Below, piece after piece: positions 11,113 through 22,129 of a DNA stretch of 64,000 bases. Positions within the stretch are counted from its first letter, which is position 1. The number at the start of each line of letters is the position of its first letter. A program made the translations under genes and the position numbers. The notes beneath the pieces are model-generated. The model was not told the DNA's origin. It did not search any database and saw only the letters and a list, made by a program, of their open reading frames with translations. The DNA comes from Bolinopsis microptera. Its lineage: Eukaryota > Ctenophora > Tentaculata > Lobata > Bolinopsidae. The stretch covers positions 10,124,675 through 10,188,674 of the forward strand of contig NC_087078.1 in NCBI RefSeq assembly GCF_026151205.1, read 5' to 3'.

Positions 11113-11584
11113 CACAAGTGGTTGTCCTAAATGCGGCGACGGAGAGGAGACTGTCTCACACTTTCTCGGTCAGTGCCCGGTTATTGCCCAAACAAGAGGT
11201 CAATATTTCCGGGACTACTAGGTACCTCTCTGTCAATGACATATTCGACAACCAACACATCTCCACCATTGTCAACTTTGCAAACCACACTAAACGCTTA
11301 ATGGTGCCAGAGGAGTTGGACCATACAGGTGTAACATAGCGACTACTTTAACGCTGTCTTATTTCGCCTCTCTCTTCCACACTCAACCACCACTTAAGCG
11401 TTCATCTATGACACACCCCACAACACTTACCATCATCCTTGATTACACATCTTGATTCCACTGGCATCCTCCCACAGGACTGCCATACCCCAGAGGTAGG
11501 CAAAGCATTTATATGCTATCCTCTCCTGGGCCAACCAGGCCCAGCCTCTCTTTAAAAAAAAAGAAAAAAAAAAAGAAAGAAAGA

Positions 11585-11995
11585 AAGTTGAATGCATTCT
11601 CTGCATCCACTAAGATGATAGCTTCAGTTTCAGGGTCTTCAAAGCAGTCCCTTGCAGCGTGGACTGCTGCTTCCACTCCTCCCTGAAGACCGCGACCGGC
11701 ACAAACTTGAATAGGAGCAGTGGCTCCAACCAGATCTTTCTGTAGGAGGGTCATTACTGTTTTTCCTATTATCCTTCGTAAGACTTTACCTATGCCTACA
11801 GGCCTGACTCCAGGCTTTTTATCCAGGGGAACAAGTCGGCAAGCTGTTAATGAGGTCAACAGCGTTGGATCCAAATCCCTGACACATAGTTTCCTTGCTA
11901 TCCCTGCTATGGCATTACATAGATCCTCACACTTCTTACCATTGTTTGTTTTAAAGACCCGAGGGCCACCCTTAAGGGCTTTGAAACCGGTTTAT
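11585..11995 (-). pseudogene. Retroelement polyprotein, N-terminal RT half
   Basis: Upstream (N-terminal) part of the same minus-strand polyprotein as 6,785-8,498. It reads open from about 11,995 and contains RT fingers/palm motifs: LDPTLLTSLTACRLVPLDKK, VRPVGIGKVLRRIIGK, then motif A as VDAENAFN, exactly where the LINE insertion cuts. The 5' end stops at about 11,995 at a junction with a hairpin repeat, so the element is 5'-truncated. The frame shown past motif A is read-through into the LINE's A-rich tail. Confidence 0.75.
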
Positions 11996-12007
11996 TGACA
12001 ATATAAT

Positions 12008-12103
12008 ATATAAATAAACAGCCGTGATCCAGCGTGATGAATTGTTTTAATCTTTATTGAAGTTAAAACAATCCATCACGCTGGATCACGATGTATTTAT
12101 TCT
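12008..12103. repeat. Palindromic mini-element, ~40-bp arms
   Basis: The arms AAATAAACAGCCGTGATCC... and ...GGATCACGATGTATTTATT are inverted complements with a few mismatches around an 11-base loop near 12,050. GTGATCCAGCGTGATG and CATCACGCTGGATCAC are perfect partners. It sits exactly at the 5' end of the split retroelement. Confidence 0.7.
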
Positions 12104-12834
12104 ATCAAAATCAGCTAGGCGTTATTTGAATTGATTGCTCGGCTCTGTGTGGTACTGTGTAGTGGTAAGTGGGTGTGTGTGCGCGTGGTTGTTATTATGA
12201 TGCGTTGAGATCAGCTACGTTGATGATATAATATGTGATTGTGCGTGTTGTGCTGATAAGGCTTAAATTGAGCGATGGCCAGGAGAATTATCAGTAAACT
12301 AGTAGCAGGTACCGAAGCAGCAGTACCAAACTATTTGGAACACAGCAGTCTCTTCCACGCATCCGCATCCATTCGTCTGAATGTATACTATTTGTCAGTA
12401 TTTAAATACTTAGGAGGACAAAAGCTGGGCGTGAGCGGTGAGCACCAAGCTTTTAAAGCATTTGAGGATGGGACAAAAGTTCAAAAGATTCGTTACAATG
12501 CTTGAGATTCGTATTTAGATTTTAGTACTATAATATACTACGAAGGAAATAGAGATATATCTTATTTGAAGCTTTAGAGTGCAATGGCTATTGTGGAACA
12601 AAAACTGTGCGTACAGTGAGAACGAACCTTTTAAAAAGAAATGGTAAAAACCGTTTGAAACGTTCAAAAGATTCCGACAAATAAGTTTGACGATATTCCT
12701 ATTTAGTACTTATGTAGGGACAGGAGACGTGGCAGTTTTTGCGAAAAGTCATGTTAAAGTTGATGCCGTGATGTCAGTAAAGTGGTACGGAATACGGATA
12801 TATATCGTCTCGCTTTATATATAGTAAGATTGTT

Positions 12835-12868
12835 TAGTCTCTGGAGTCTTGACACCACCTAAGGGTTA
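12835..12868. repeat. Isolated terminus of the 3,293-5,973 TIR family
   Basis: TTTAGTCTCTGGAGTCTTGA followed by CACCACCTAAGGGTTAG matches the right end at 5,937-5,973. TTAAAGTTGATGCCGTG (12,752) also recurs inverted near 5,738. No partner end was found nearby. Confidence 0.55.
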
Positions 12869-12955
12869 GATCCTCCACTAGATCGCGAAAACTTACTCCG
12901 GGTTAGTTAATGGGAGCTTACAGTTTTAACCATATTATACACTTAAACTAAGGTG

Positions 12956-13280
12956 ATGTCAGTGTTTGCCGAAACTGCGAATTCGATGTCTCTTGATCAT
13001 CAAAATTCCTCTTTCAAGAGAAAAAAAGGAAGTTAGAGCTGGAGCAAGATGGTAAGGATGTGTTCAACAGTCTACCCATTTCAGATCATCCTGTAATGAT
13101 TCCTTCCGCACCAAACCTCTCACCCTACATAGACAAATACGATGAGGAAGAGGATCTCAGCAAAAGCAACAGGAGTAGCAGACAGAGACAGCAGGATTAC
13201 GAAACGGAGGTCGTGGTTTACAGGGCTTTAGAGAAATTAAAGTCAGACGATAAGATCATAGTCCTTCACGGTCTTCTCTG
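12956..13280 (+). pseudogene. Host-like gene start, frameshifted and truncated
   Basis: ATG at 12,956 opens 25 codons, then a frame change within a run of seven A (13,021-13,027) joins a second open frame that continues to about 13,280. The joined product is charged: KKRKLELEQDGKDVF, then DKYDEEEDLSKSNRSS, then YETEVVVYRALEKLKSDDKI and IVLHG. The ending resembles the start of a nuclease-related domain seen in invertebrate proteins, but that is a weak impression. The frame stops where a minus-strand LINE fragment begins (13,283), so the rest of the gene is absent here. Confidence 0.4.
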
Positions 13281-13282
13281 TC

Positions 13283-14075
13283 ATTGACAGAGAGGTAGTA
13301 GTCCCGGAAATATTGACCTCTTATTTGGGAAATAGCCGGGCACTGTCCGAGAAAGTGTGAGACAGTCTCCTCTTCGTCGCCGCATTTAGGGCAAGCACTT
13401 TTGTCTGATTTGCGAATGGTGTGTATGTGTTTGTTGAGGCCACAATGTCCGTGATGAGGTGCACTGCAGTTCTGTAGTGTTGAGATTTTTGATGATGTTG
13501 ATGTTTTTGTGTCCGAGTGTCAGTTTAGTGTGTCTGGGACCATCAGTAATCCATGATTCTTGATTAAGTTTGGTGACTTTGTCGTCGATCAGGCGTTTGC
13601 GGTTTGATGTAAGATTGTGGAATTGGGCAATTCAAAGTTGATTCACTGGTATTGTGCCATTTTTGGCCAGCTCGTCTGCTTTTTCATTACCCCACAATCC
13701 GATGTGTGCTGCTATACATCTGATCTCTAAGGTGTTAGTGGATCCGAGTGTATTGAGGGTGTCGTAACAGTCTCTAGTAGTTCTACTCCTCGTTGAGGGT
13801 GAGGATATAGCTTGAATTATAGAGGAGAGACTGTCTGACCATATGATGATGTGTGTGTTGGTATAAGTTGATAGATATTTACAAGCTTCGATGATAGCAG
13901 TGAGTTCTGTTTGATAAACGGTGCAATAATCGGGAAGCTTGAATGATCTTTCCTCTAGTGTAGTGTTGTTTTTGTCAGTTGTGATAATATAACCAGCCCC
14001 GCTACCTAAGTCTGTGCGTGACCCGTGTGTGTAGCAGGTTCGCTGACTGATTGTGTATGTGAATTGTTTCTATTT
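13283..14075 (-). pseudogene. LINE RNase H domain and zinc-knuckle remnant
   Basis: Read on the minus strand from 14,075: QRTCYTHGSRTDLGSGAGY, then VYQTELTAIIEACKYL, IIIWSDSLSSIIQ, IAAHIGLWGNEKADELAKNG. These are the four RNase H catalytic regions, but the first Asp (normally YTDGS) is His. A stop follows at about 13,636, and a frameshift precedes the final TTELQC..., CPKCGDEEETVSHFLGQCP segment. Homologous to the LINE inserted at 8,499-11,584. The 3' end is cut at about 13,283, where it joins a truncated host-like gene. No RT domain is attached. Confidence 0.7.
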
Positions 14076-14284
14076 TGTATTTGTCTCCTGATAACATTAC
14101 AACAATTTATTATAGAGAGAATCCACTGTTTCAGTGCATATTTTAACAACCAATATAAGTGAATAACGAGCTCGATATTGTTCAATAATACATGGCAAGT
14201 TAGAGCAACGGAGTTGTATTTATAGACGAAATGTAATATGATATAAAATCAATCAGGCTGAGCTGAAAGATCCATTAAGGCCAT

Positions 14285-16499
14285 CCATGTGATTGTCCAT
14301 AAGAAGCACAAGACGTCCAGAAAGCTTGACCTCAAGAGACTACAAGATCATGGAGTTAAGAAGAAGATGCTGAGTACGTTTGAGAAGAAAGTAAGAATGA
14401 GACCCAAGACAGGCAACCCCAACGATGACCTCAACAACCTGATAACAGATGCCTATAACACTGCTGACGAGGTGCTAGGAACTATACCTCCAAAAAAGCA
14501 CAAATCCTTCAGTACTGATCCTGAGATCGCTGAACTGTCACTTGAACGCAAGCAGCTGATGATTGCGAATATGCAGAACAAATTCCCGACCAACAGGAAG
14601 AATGTCAAGACCAACATCAACCAGCTAAGACGTAAGATCACAAAGAGACTCAGAGACATCAACAACCGCAGTGCTGACACACTCGTCGAAGAGATAAACA
14701 ACACAGACGACGCCCGGAGATACTTTGGAGCCTCTAAGATACTCGCCAAAGGATATGTTAGACCAGCTCTAACCGTCCACAACTCTGCTGGGAATATCGC
14801 AGGTACTAATGAGGAGAAAGCGAGGATTATTAAGGAGTACTTTAAAGCTGAGTTCAACGACGCTGATGAGCCTACCCTTCTTGCCTTCCTTGACCCCCCA
14901 TCTAGCCTTAACAGTCCCATCACCGTTGCAGAGATAGAGAGAGCCATCAGTAAACTCAAGTCTGGTAAAGCAGTGGGTATTGATAAAGTTCCTGGCGAGG
15001 TCATGAAAGCCCTGAACAACCCCCTCCTTCATGAAGAGCTAGCTAAAGTGTTCAACGAGTCTTTCGAGAAAAACATTCACATTGAAGCAATAGGAGCAGG
15101 CATCCTCACACCACTGGCTAAGCCTGGTAAAACTCGTGGCCCAGTTAAGTCGATACGACCATTGACCCAGCTGAATGTTTCTAGAAAGATCCTGTCACTG
15201 ATAGTGCTAAACAGAATAGAGAGAGCTGTGGACAACTTCACCGGACCGTTCCAAGCTGCCTACAAAGCTGGCAGGAGCTGTGCCGACCTAGTTTGGGCAC
15301 AGAGCATGCTCATATCTGTAGTAATGAAGAAGGAGTTTGAATGGAACAAAGTGAGTATCGACATGTCAGCTGCCTTCAATACCATCCGCAGAGGTACAAC
15401 AATCAGACTACTAGAAGCTGCAGGATGCTCCAGAGACGACCTGAGGCTTGTACAATACCTCATGGCTAACACCACTCTAGCAGTCAGAGTGTGTTCTACT
15501 GACTCAGAGATGTTCTCTTTCAACATAGGAGCCTCCCAAGGAGACAGCACAGCTGGTAAATTGTTTACCCTCAATCTAGCTGGAGCTGTAGTGCACATAA
15601 GAGCAGTCCTCCCCTCAAGACCCAACCCTCCGATAGCCGATAACCACATGCCTCTTGAGTCCGGCTATTCAGACGATGTAGAGGAGATTGGTGAAGATAT
15701 GGAGGAGTTACAGGATATCTTTCAGATCTCCAAGTATATTCTCAGTGAATGGAGTCTCTTTGTCAATGACACAAAGACAAAGTCTACCAGAGTGTATTTA
15801 GAAGAAGTTGGTGCCTGTGACGAGTGGGATAATGAACTAAGAGGAAAAGAGGAGTGGAGAAACGAGACTCTTCTTGGTACTAAGCTTGGATCAGAGCAGG
15901 ATGTTACTAATAGAATAAATAAAGCTAACTCTGCCTTCTGGTCATTTGACAAGCTGTGGTGCCAGGGATCAGAGAGGAGTCAGATAACTGAGAAGAGAAA
16001 GATCAAACTCTACGACTCACTAGTAGTATCAGTGCTCCTGTACAACTGCTGCTGCTGGGCCGTACCTCAGCATGTTCTAGAGTCTGTAGATGTTGTTCAG
16101 AGGAAGCACCTCAAGCGCATCCTACACATCTATTGGCCTAGCTCAATATCTAACAATGCCCTCTACGCTCGTACCCAGACCAGGCCCCTTTCCGAGAGAG
16201 TGGAAAAGGCACGGTGGACAATGCTAGGTCATGTTCTACGCAGTGACAACGACACGCCTGCCTACCAGTCTCTGTTATTTGCTACACTAGGATGTCAAAC
16301 ACTAAAGGGACGTGTGGGTAGACACAGGACTAATTTGTATGATATTATTGTGGAAAAGGACCTATTTAAGAGACAAATTTATTTGAAAAATGAAGATGAT
16401 TTTACCAACTTAGTGAACTTAGCAAGAGATAGAGTAGGATGGAGGAGTTTATTTACTTTGAGACATATTGATCGAATGAGTCTTCGTAAGCGTAAATAG
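14285..16499 (+). CDS. Non-LTR retrotransposon reverse transcriptase (5'-truncated LINE)
   Basis: About 736 uninterrupted codons ending at TAG 16,499. The N-terminal ~200 residues are a basic linker that normally follows an APE endonuclease, absent here, so the insertion is 5'-truncated; the frame has no ATG at its start and GTG 14,289 is just the first usable codon. RT motifs in order: KSGKAVGIDKVPGEV (finger), SIRPLTQLNVSRKIL, PFQAAYKAGRSCADLVW, motif A SIDMSAAFNTIRR, motif B GASQGDSTAGKLF, motif C YSDDV. The C-terminus has VEKARWTMLGHVLRSDND. The nearest clade seems RTE-like, by inference. A full-length frame implies recent insertion. Its 3' UTR continues as GCCTCTTTA and resumes at 18,103 after a MITE. 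Confidence 0.85.
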
Positions 16500-16524
16500 G
16501 CCAGCACTTTGCTGAGCCTCTTTA

Positions 16525-18099
16525 CCCTCTAGTTCCATGGCCAAATAATACGGTAAAATAATTCGGGAAAATTTTATTTGTGAAAAAAATTTATTCGGGT
16601 GACATGTTCCATGCCCAAATAATTTGCGTGCGGAAATCGATACGCGTATCGGTTGCGTCGGGTGAGATCGAGACTGCGACCACCCAAGTTTAAATTAGGA
16701 TGAAAATTACGTAAACATAACGTAAACTAGTGTAACAACCAATGTGCAGAAGCAAATTAGTGTCCTTCATATATTTTCTATAAACTTTTTTGTGTAAATT
16801 TAAGAAAATAGGGTTGACATATTATCTAAATTAAGTTGTTTGAACTTTCATAGTCAAAAATAATTCCTTCGCAATTAACATGTTTGACCAACTTAAATTA
16901 ATATAAAGATAAAAGGACTGGGGAGGGGATCATGTTTTGTGTCCGTTTTGTCCGTTTGGTACCCTATATTTTCAAAACGGACAAAAAGTAGGGCGGTCAA
17001 GGACGGAACAAAAACAGACAATAATGTTGTGGAAATAACAGTTAGATGCTTCCTCCTCCTCCCCCACCCCCTCCTCCTCCTCCTCCTCCTCCTCCTTTTC
17101 CTCCTCAGTCCTTCTCCTTCTCAGTCCTTCTCCTCCTCAGTCCTCCTCAGTCCTCTTCAGTCCTCCTGAGTTCTCCTCCTTCTCCTCCTCCTCCTCCTCC
17201 TCCTCCTCCTCCTCCTCCTCCTCCTCCTCCTCCTCCTCCTCCTCCTCCTCCTCCTCCTCCTCCTCAGTCCTTCTCCTTCTCAGTCCTCCTCAGTCCTCCT
17301 GAGTCCTTCTCCTCCTCCTGAGTCCTCCTCTTGAGTCCTCCTCCTCCTGAGTCCTCCTCCTGAGTCCTCCTCCTCCTACTCCTCCTCCTCCTCCTCCTCC
17401 TTCTCCTTCTCAGTCCTCCTCAGTCCTCTTCAGTCCTCCTGAGTCCTCCTGAGTCCTTCTCCTCCTCCTGAGTCCTTCTCCTCCTCCTGAGTCCTCCTCT
17501 TGAGTCCTCCTCCTCCTGAGTCCTCCTCCTCCTCCTCCTCCTCCTCCTCCTCCTCCTCCTCCTCCTCCTCCTCCTCCTCCTCCTCCTCCTCCTCCTCCTC
17601 CTCCTCCTCCTCCTCCTTCTGCTCCTCCTGAGTCCTCCTCCTTCTGAGTCCTCCTCCTGAGTCCTCCTCCTTAGTCCTCCTCCTGAGTTCTCCTGAGTCC
17701 TCCTCAATCCTCCTCCTCCTTCTCCTTAGTCGTCCTAAATATCAGATAATAAAACATTGGTTCTTGAATAGGGAACCCGAAAATGACTCACTGCAGCTCC
17801 TCAATAAAATGGCTAATCGTGCAATCGATGTGTAGTGTAATAACGTTGTTATCATTAGTGTTATGATGATATGCGTTAGGTAATTCCAGAAACATTTAGG
17901 ACAACGAAATGCAATTATAGTATTGATTACAACCGCAGCGACTATATTATTTGAGTGAAATTTAAAAAATTCGTGCGCAAGTTCACGAATTTTTTTAGCC
18001 CGAATATTTCAGTTGAAGCGAAAAATGTGGGTTAAAAATTCGGGCAAATTTTATTTGGGTGAAAAATTTGAGTGAAAATTCGGGCATGGAACTTAGGGG
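16525..18099. mobile_element. 1.57 kb MITE inserted in LINE 3' UTR
   Basis: The ends CCCTCTAGTTCCATGGCC and (reverse complement) CCCCTAAGTTCCATGCCC are imperfect TIRs of about 18 bp, extended by degenerate AATTCGGG/ATTTTATTTG blocks. TTA flanks both sides (16,522-16,524; 18,100-18,102), consistent with a 3-bp target duplication of the PIF/Harbinger type. The TIR core resembles the pogo-like remnant at 34,030. No transposase is visible; the centre is a TCC microsatellite. Confidence 0.65.
17045..17735. repeat. ~690 bp TCC-rich polypyrimidine microsatellite
   Basis: Long pure (TCC)n blocks (about 17,170-17,265 and 17,520-17,620) alternate with TCCTCCTGAGTCC and TCCTTCTCAGTCC variants. The plus strand is almost entirely pyrimidine except for periodic AG or GAG. 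The proline-, serine- or arginine-only frames here are low-complexity read-through, not genes. Confidence 0.95.
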
Positions 18100-18102
18100 T
18101 TA

Positions 18103-19973
18103 GGTGCTCTTTTGGTTATAGATGTTATTATATATATATTATATATGTGATTACTCAATACTTATATAGTTATATAGTTATATAAGCTAGTACAACAGGA
18201 AGATACGATATGTAGTATCGTAAGGAGTTAAATACGAAGGTACGATATGAAGTATCGTACAATAATGGAACCACAAAACTTCACAAGCAGTCAGTACTGT
18301 AAGTGTATCGGGATTATGAACACGATAAACGGGTATCGCTCTCAGCTCTTATACACAATTAGGTGCAGTTATATTACTTTCAATTCGATCGAGTGACTTT
18401 GACTTGAATCCTAAGTAAGGGATGTACAAAGGAAACAGAATATTCGAACAATAAGTCTCGAAAGTAAGAATAATAAATTTTTATCAACCAATCAAACTAG
18501 TAGCTCGTCGGCCACGTGACAGTGTTCTTGGCAGCGGTAACTTTTATAACCGTAACCTCAAATGTTACTCGAAGAACTAACTCTAACGGGGCAAGCGAGC
18601 ACTAACAGCACTGCGTCACGTGGCACCACATTGTTTGAGCATAAAATAGGCAAGACACCTCACATTCTGCAGGTCAATTTGATTTCTACCTCAACCCAAA
18701 CAGTCGGCGATGGAGCAGAAAGTCAACCTGTGTGCACTTTCTCCTACTAGAAGAGCACGCTTCACATGTTCTGGCAAGCCTTCCTTTATAGGAGGACTCT
18801 AATGAAAGTAAAGTTACTTTAGTAATTAAAATATGGAATTTAGCTAAAGTAAAGTAAAGTAAAATTTATGAATTTGTCAAAGCATTGCGCTATCACAGTA
18901 ACCATTTAACGTATTAGGGGTCGTTCACATATTATTGCAAATGGAATTGGGGACTACCAAATAAATACAACTAAGGTACTATGACTTTTGAAATTGGCGT
19001 TATATCTAAACATTATTCCTCAGTCAGAACGTTGAATGAATATGAATATCGATAAGGGGCGTCGAGTTAAGCCTGGCAAGCGATAAAAGCTAATAATGAT
19101 ATCGTGTCATGAAGTTCATCAAAGTAGACGACTATAATACATGGCTTATATCAAACACGACAAAATTAACCGAACCGGACAAAATCAAATGTAACCGTCG
19201 AGACAAGTTTTGGAACTGGTCCAATTAATGTAAGAATTTAAGTAATGTAAGCAGTGTGCTGGAGTTTAGCCAGCGCCTGCAATTAGACCGATACGTAGAT
19301 CGAGTGTATTTATAGTTCTTACGTTAAGCCATAGGTCACGTGACATTTTTTACCAATGCGCGTCGTAGTAGTTAGTCACGTGATACACGTCATCAAAACA
19401 CGTGACAGTGCGCGGTTGAAATTCTCATGGAATATCAAAACAAAACAAATCTTGTTGAGCCAAATTAGCGGGGCGGGATTATAAAAGCTGTGCCGGGGTT
19501 ATTTATTCAGCGGGAAAAAACTAACAGCGGGAGCCGGGATTATCAGAATCTATTTAGCGGGAGCCGGGATTATCAGAATCTTATTCTATCCCGGAGGGGT
19601 TTATAACATCGTATTAACGATATCAAATTATTTGTAATATAGTTGAAAGTATTAAAACAGTTGTTACCATGGTTACTAATTTAAAAAACTCAATTGAGGA
19701 CGATCGTAGGGAGTCTGATCTAGTTAGTCAGTAACACTGTTTGTATTATCATTATCAGAAATGACGAAAACATATGTCACCCCACTGTACATGAATTAAG
19801 TATATTCCCCAAAAAACAGCAAAGAAAAATATCTACAAAACTTTTTTTCAACGCAGCTGAACGATTTAGTATAACAAATCAATATCTTACGAACTTTTTG
19901 ATCGGTCTAATAAACTTGCATCATTCTGTAAGTTTGAGGAAAGTAAACTCATTTAGTAAAGTTCATTTCAGTT
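18103..19973. other. Non-coding stretch with CACGTG sites and a short duplication
   Basis: No convincing gene. AT-rich microsatellite at 18,128-18,185. CACGTG occurs at about 18,514, 18,617, 19,338, 19,378 and 19,399. A ~30 bp unit AGCGGGAGCCGGGATTATC is repeated at about 19,525 and 19,555. A 31-codon ATG frame at 18,711 is too short to trust. The segment lies 3' of the minus-strand GPCR. Confidence 0.5.
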
Positions 19974-21819
19974 CTACTTCTTTTGAATAGTGTTCAAGTT
20001 ACTCATTTCAATTTCAACGACTCTCCCCTTCGGTTTGGTAGATAGTTGATTAGGCAATATCCTCGGGTGTTTTCCATTTCTGGTGAAAATCCATGCCACA
20101 TTTCTGCAGGATCTACTCCACAAGCCACTGAAAAACTCACTGTATAACACAGGGTTAATTACAGAGTTGATGGGTAAAAATAATATTGATATGATAGGAT
20201 AGTGGGGGGTTGCGTCAATAATAGCACCAGAATGCAGACTGCAAACTATGGTTACTGGTAACCAGCACAGCAGATTCGTGGAAATAATGACGGATATTTT
20301 CTGCTGCAACCGTCTGTTCCGTTTCCTTACCTCTTGGCCTGTATGGGATGTATCCTGGGTAAGGACCCTGGAAGAAGCTTTAGTGATCGTGTTTATCAGA
20401 ATATAACACACAGAGATTATAACAAAGCAGATTATGTTCATTGTTAAGATAGTCCACGTGTAGATACGCTGAGGGTCATCCTCTTTAACTAGGAATTTAA
20501 AGAGGCAGACTCCTTCATTTCCGTAGAATTCAAGCTTCCTCCGGCCGAGTGTATCACCTCCGTAATCATTAGAAAACATTCCGTTCACAAGGTCATTTAT
20601 ATCTGCCCACTTGAGAGAATCCCCCTTTATATTCCCGTAGTACCCTTGCAACACGCTCAGATGGATTTCTTTTCTAGGAGCTCCAATAAACAATCTCGCT
20701 GAAGGGTCATAGGTCATACCATTGACGAAGAAGTCTTCAAACTGTTCTAGCAGCGGCGCTACAGCTATGATGACTGACATCAGAACGATGATAGATACAA
20801 GGAGGAAGATTCTGAGGATGGCTCGCTTGTTCACTTTACAACTAATCATAGACCCATTCTTTATCTCCGCCAATCTAGCTAGACCGAGATTTGTCATGGT
20901 AACCAGAGAGATCTGGTAACCAACAGTGCTGATAACACCAATCAAGGAACAATGAGCACTAGTGAGCCATTCCAGTCTCTCAATACAGTAGCTACTCCCG
21001 TACACTATCGTGTCCATTACCGCTATATTCATCAGGTAAACTCCTGTTAGCAGATCTCCTATGTTTATGAGAAGTATCAGCATTTTGTTGTTTAGAGCTG
21101 CTTTTGACATTTTATCATTGAAATCAGTTAGAGTTTTGAATATTATAGTGAGGTTGAGAACTATGCCCTATGGCCAGGAGAGCTAGAACCCAACATAGGA
21201 CCTTGAGAAACATGTTCTGTAGGATATCCTTCCCGCAGTCAGAGTTACATTCATCAGAGAAGTCCTGACAATCTGTGTTTCCATCACACTTCTCAGTAAT
21301 GGGGATCAGCTGATCTTTAGATTTACACTGAAACACGTTAGTGCAGTTCTCTTCATCAGAGCCGTCCCCACAATCATTCACCACATTGCAGACTTGGTTA
21401 TAGTTTAAGCAAATGCTATTCTCACAGCGGAAGTAATCGTTTTTTGTAATGATTACCTGATTTAGTGACGAACGAAATGAAAGAATTGTCAGCCACAGTA
21501 TATACTCTGTTACGATATTGCTGAGGACAAGAATTGTATTGGATCTTGTTTTTCAAGGGGCAAATAGAGTCTTCACAATACCCTGCACAACTCAGTGTCA
21601 CGTAGATTTCTCCAAAGGTATGATCGCAGTTGATGGTTTTATTAGGACGGAAAATTGTTAAAACTGATTTGATTCCGAAGACCTCCATGCCTGATAGATT
21701 GACTTCACTGACAACGCATTGCCCTGCAATCTCCTGCAGGCTCTCAAGACCAGGCAAGCAATACAAGAAAAACTTCTCAATTCCCGCTGCTTTATTAACA
21801 TGTTGTAAGCGTACTTTTG
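19974..21819 (-). CDS. LDLa-containing rhodopsin-type GPCR (GRL101 / relaxin-receptor-like), two frameshifts
   Basis: Minus strand, open from about 21,819 to the stop at 19,974. The ectodomain starts with a cysteine-containing region (FGEIYVTLSCAGYCEDSICP, then CPQQYRNRVYTVADNSFISF). Two LDL-receptor class A modules follow: YFRCENSICLNYNQVCN with DCGDGSDEENC, then FQCKSKD...KCDGNTDCQDFSDEC. TM1 includes LKVLCWVLALLAI; TM2-TM7 lie in the 378-codon frame, with TM6 containing LLCWLPVTIV and TM7 containing PINSVINPVLY (NPxxY). No leucine-rich repeats are seen. One-base frame changes fall in a T6 run (21,440-21,445) and a CCC run (21,166-21,168). Both rejoin conserved sequence, so sequencing indels or a young pseudogene are possible. 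The signal-peptide exon was not found. Likely a plasma-membrane receptor; ligand unknown. Confidence 0.85.
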
Positions 21820-22129
21820 TGCTTTAATTTCAAGTGGGTCTTTAATTTACAATAAGAACTTTCTCTCTTTGTATTTGATTTACTTTGGATTTGGGTTTGA
21901 CAAGGTATACAGTTGGATAGAAATTTACAAAATATATTATCAAAGTATAACTCTCAATCGATTGATCCAACTCCGTTCTGAGCCCTTCGATCAGCATCCC
22001 GGCTTTACAAACTGCAGTGATCACGTGCTTTCTTCGTCACCACCGTCCTCCAATCACCGAGCTCCGCGACCAAGCTGCTTTCTTTCGAACTGTTGTTTTG
22101 TCCTCCGGGGTTAAGCCGTCAAAACAACT

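Larger units (their letters stand above)
8499..11584 (+). mobile_element. RNase H-type LINE insertion with inverted 5' end, split by a DNA transposon
   Basis: A 13-bp target duplication, AAGTTGAATGCAT, flanks the insert at 8,486-8,498 and 11,585-11,597. Joining the flanks restores an uninterrupted VDAENAFNLLNR in the host retroelement. The 3' end has an A-rich tail (11,551-11,584). Bases 8,501-8,550 are minus-strand RNase H sequence (the IIIWSDSLSSI region), while 8,560-8,637 and 11,113-11,340 are plus-strand RNase H C-terminus and zinc-knuckle sequence (TSGCPKCGDGEETVSHFLGQ). This is the classic 5' inversion (twin priming) signature. A 4-nt insertion at about 11,220 shifts the frame before the C-terminal segment that ends at 11,339. 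Family: I/Jockey-like LINE with RNase H (inferred). Confidence 0.85.

Noticed and set aside
12275-12505. 76-codon plus-strand frame beginning MARRIISKLVAGTEA
   Set aside because: No motif, no splice context or homologous second copy; cannot be separated from chance.
17046-17707. Proline-, serine- and arginine-rich open frames on both strands
   Set aside because: Pure read-through of the TCC microsatellite; no start context or non-repeat sequence.
18711-18803. 31-codon ATG frame (MEQKVNLCALSPTRRARFTC)
   Set aside because: Too short and without splice or homology support.
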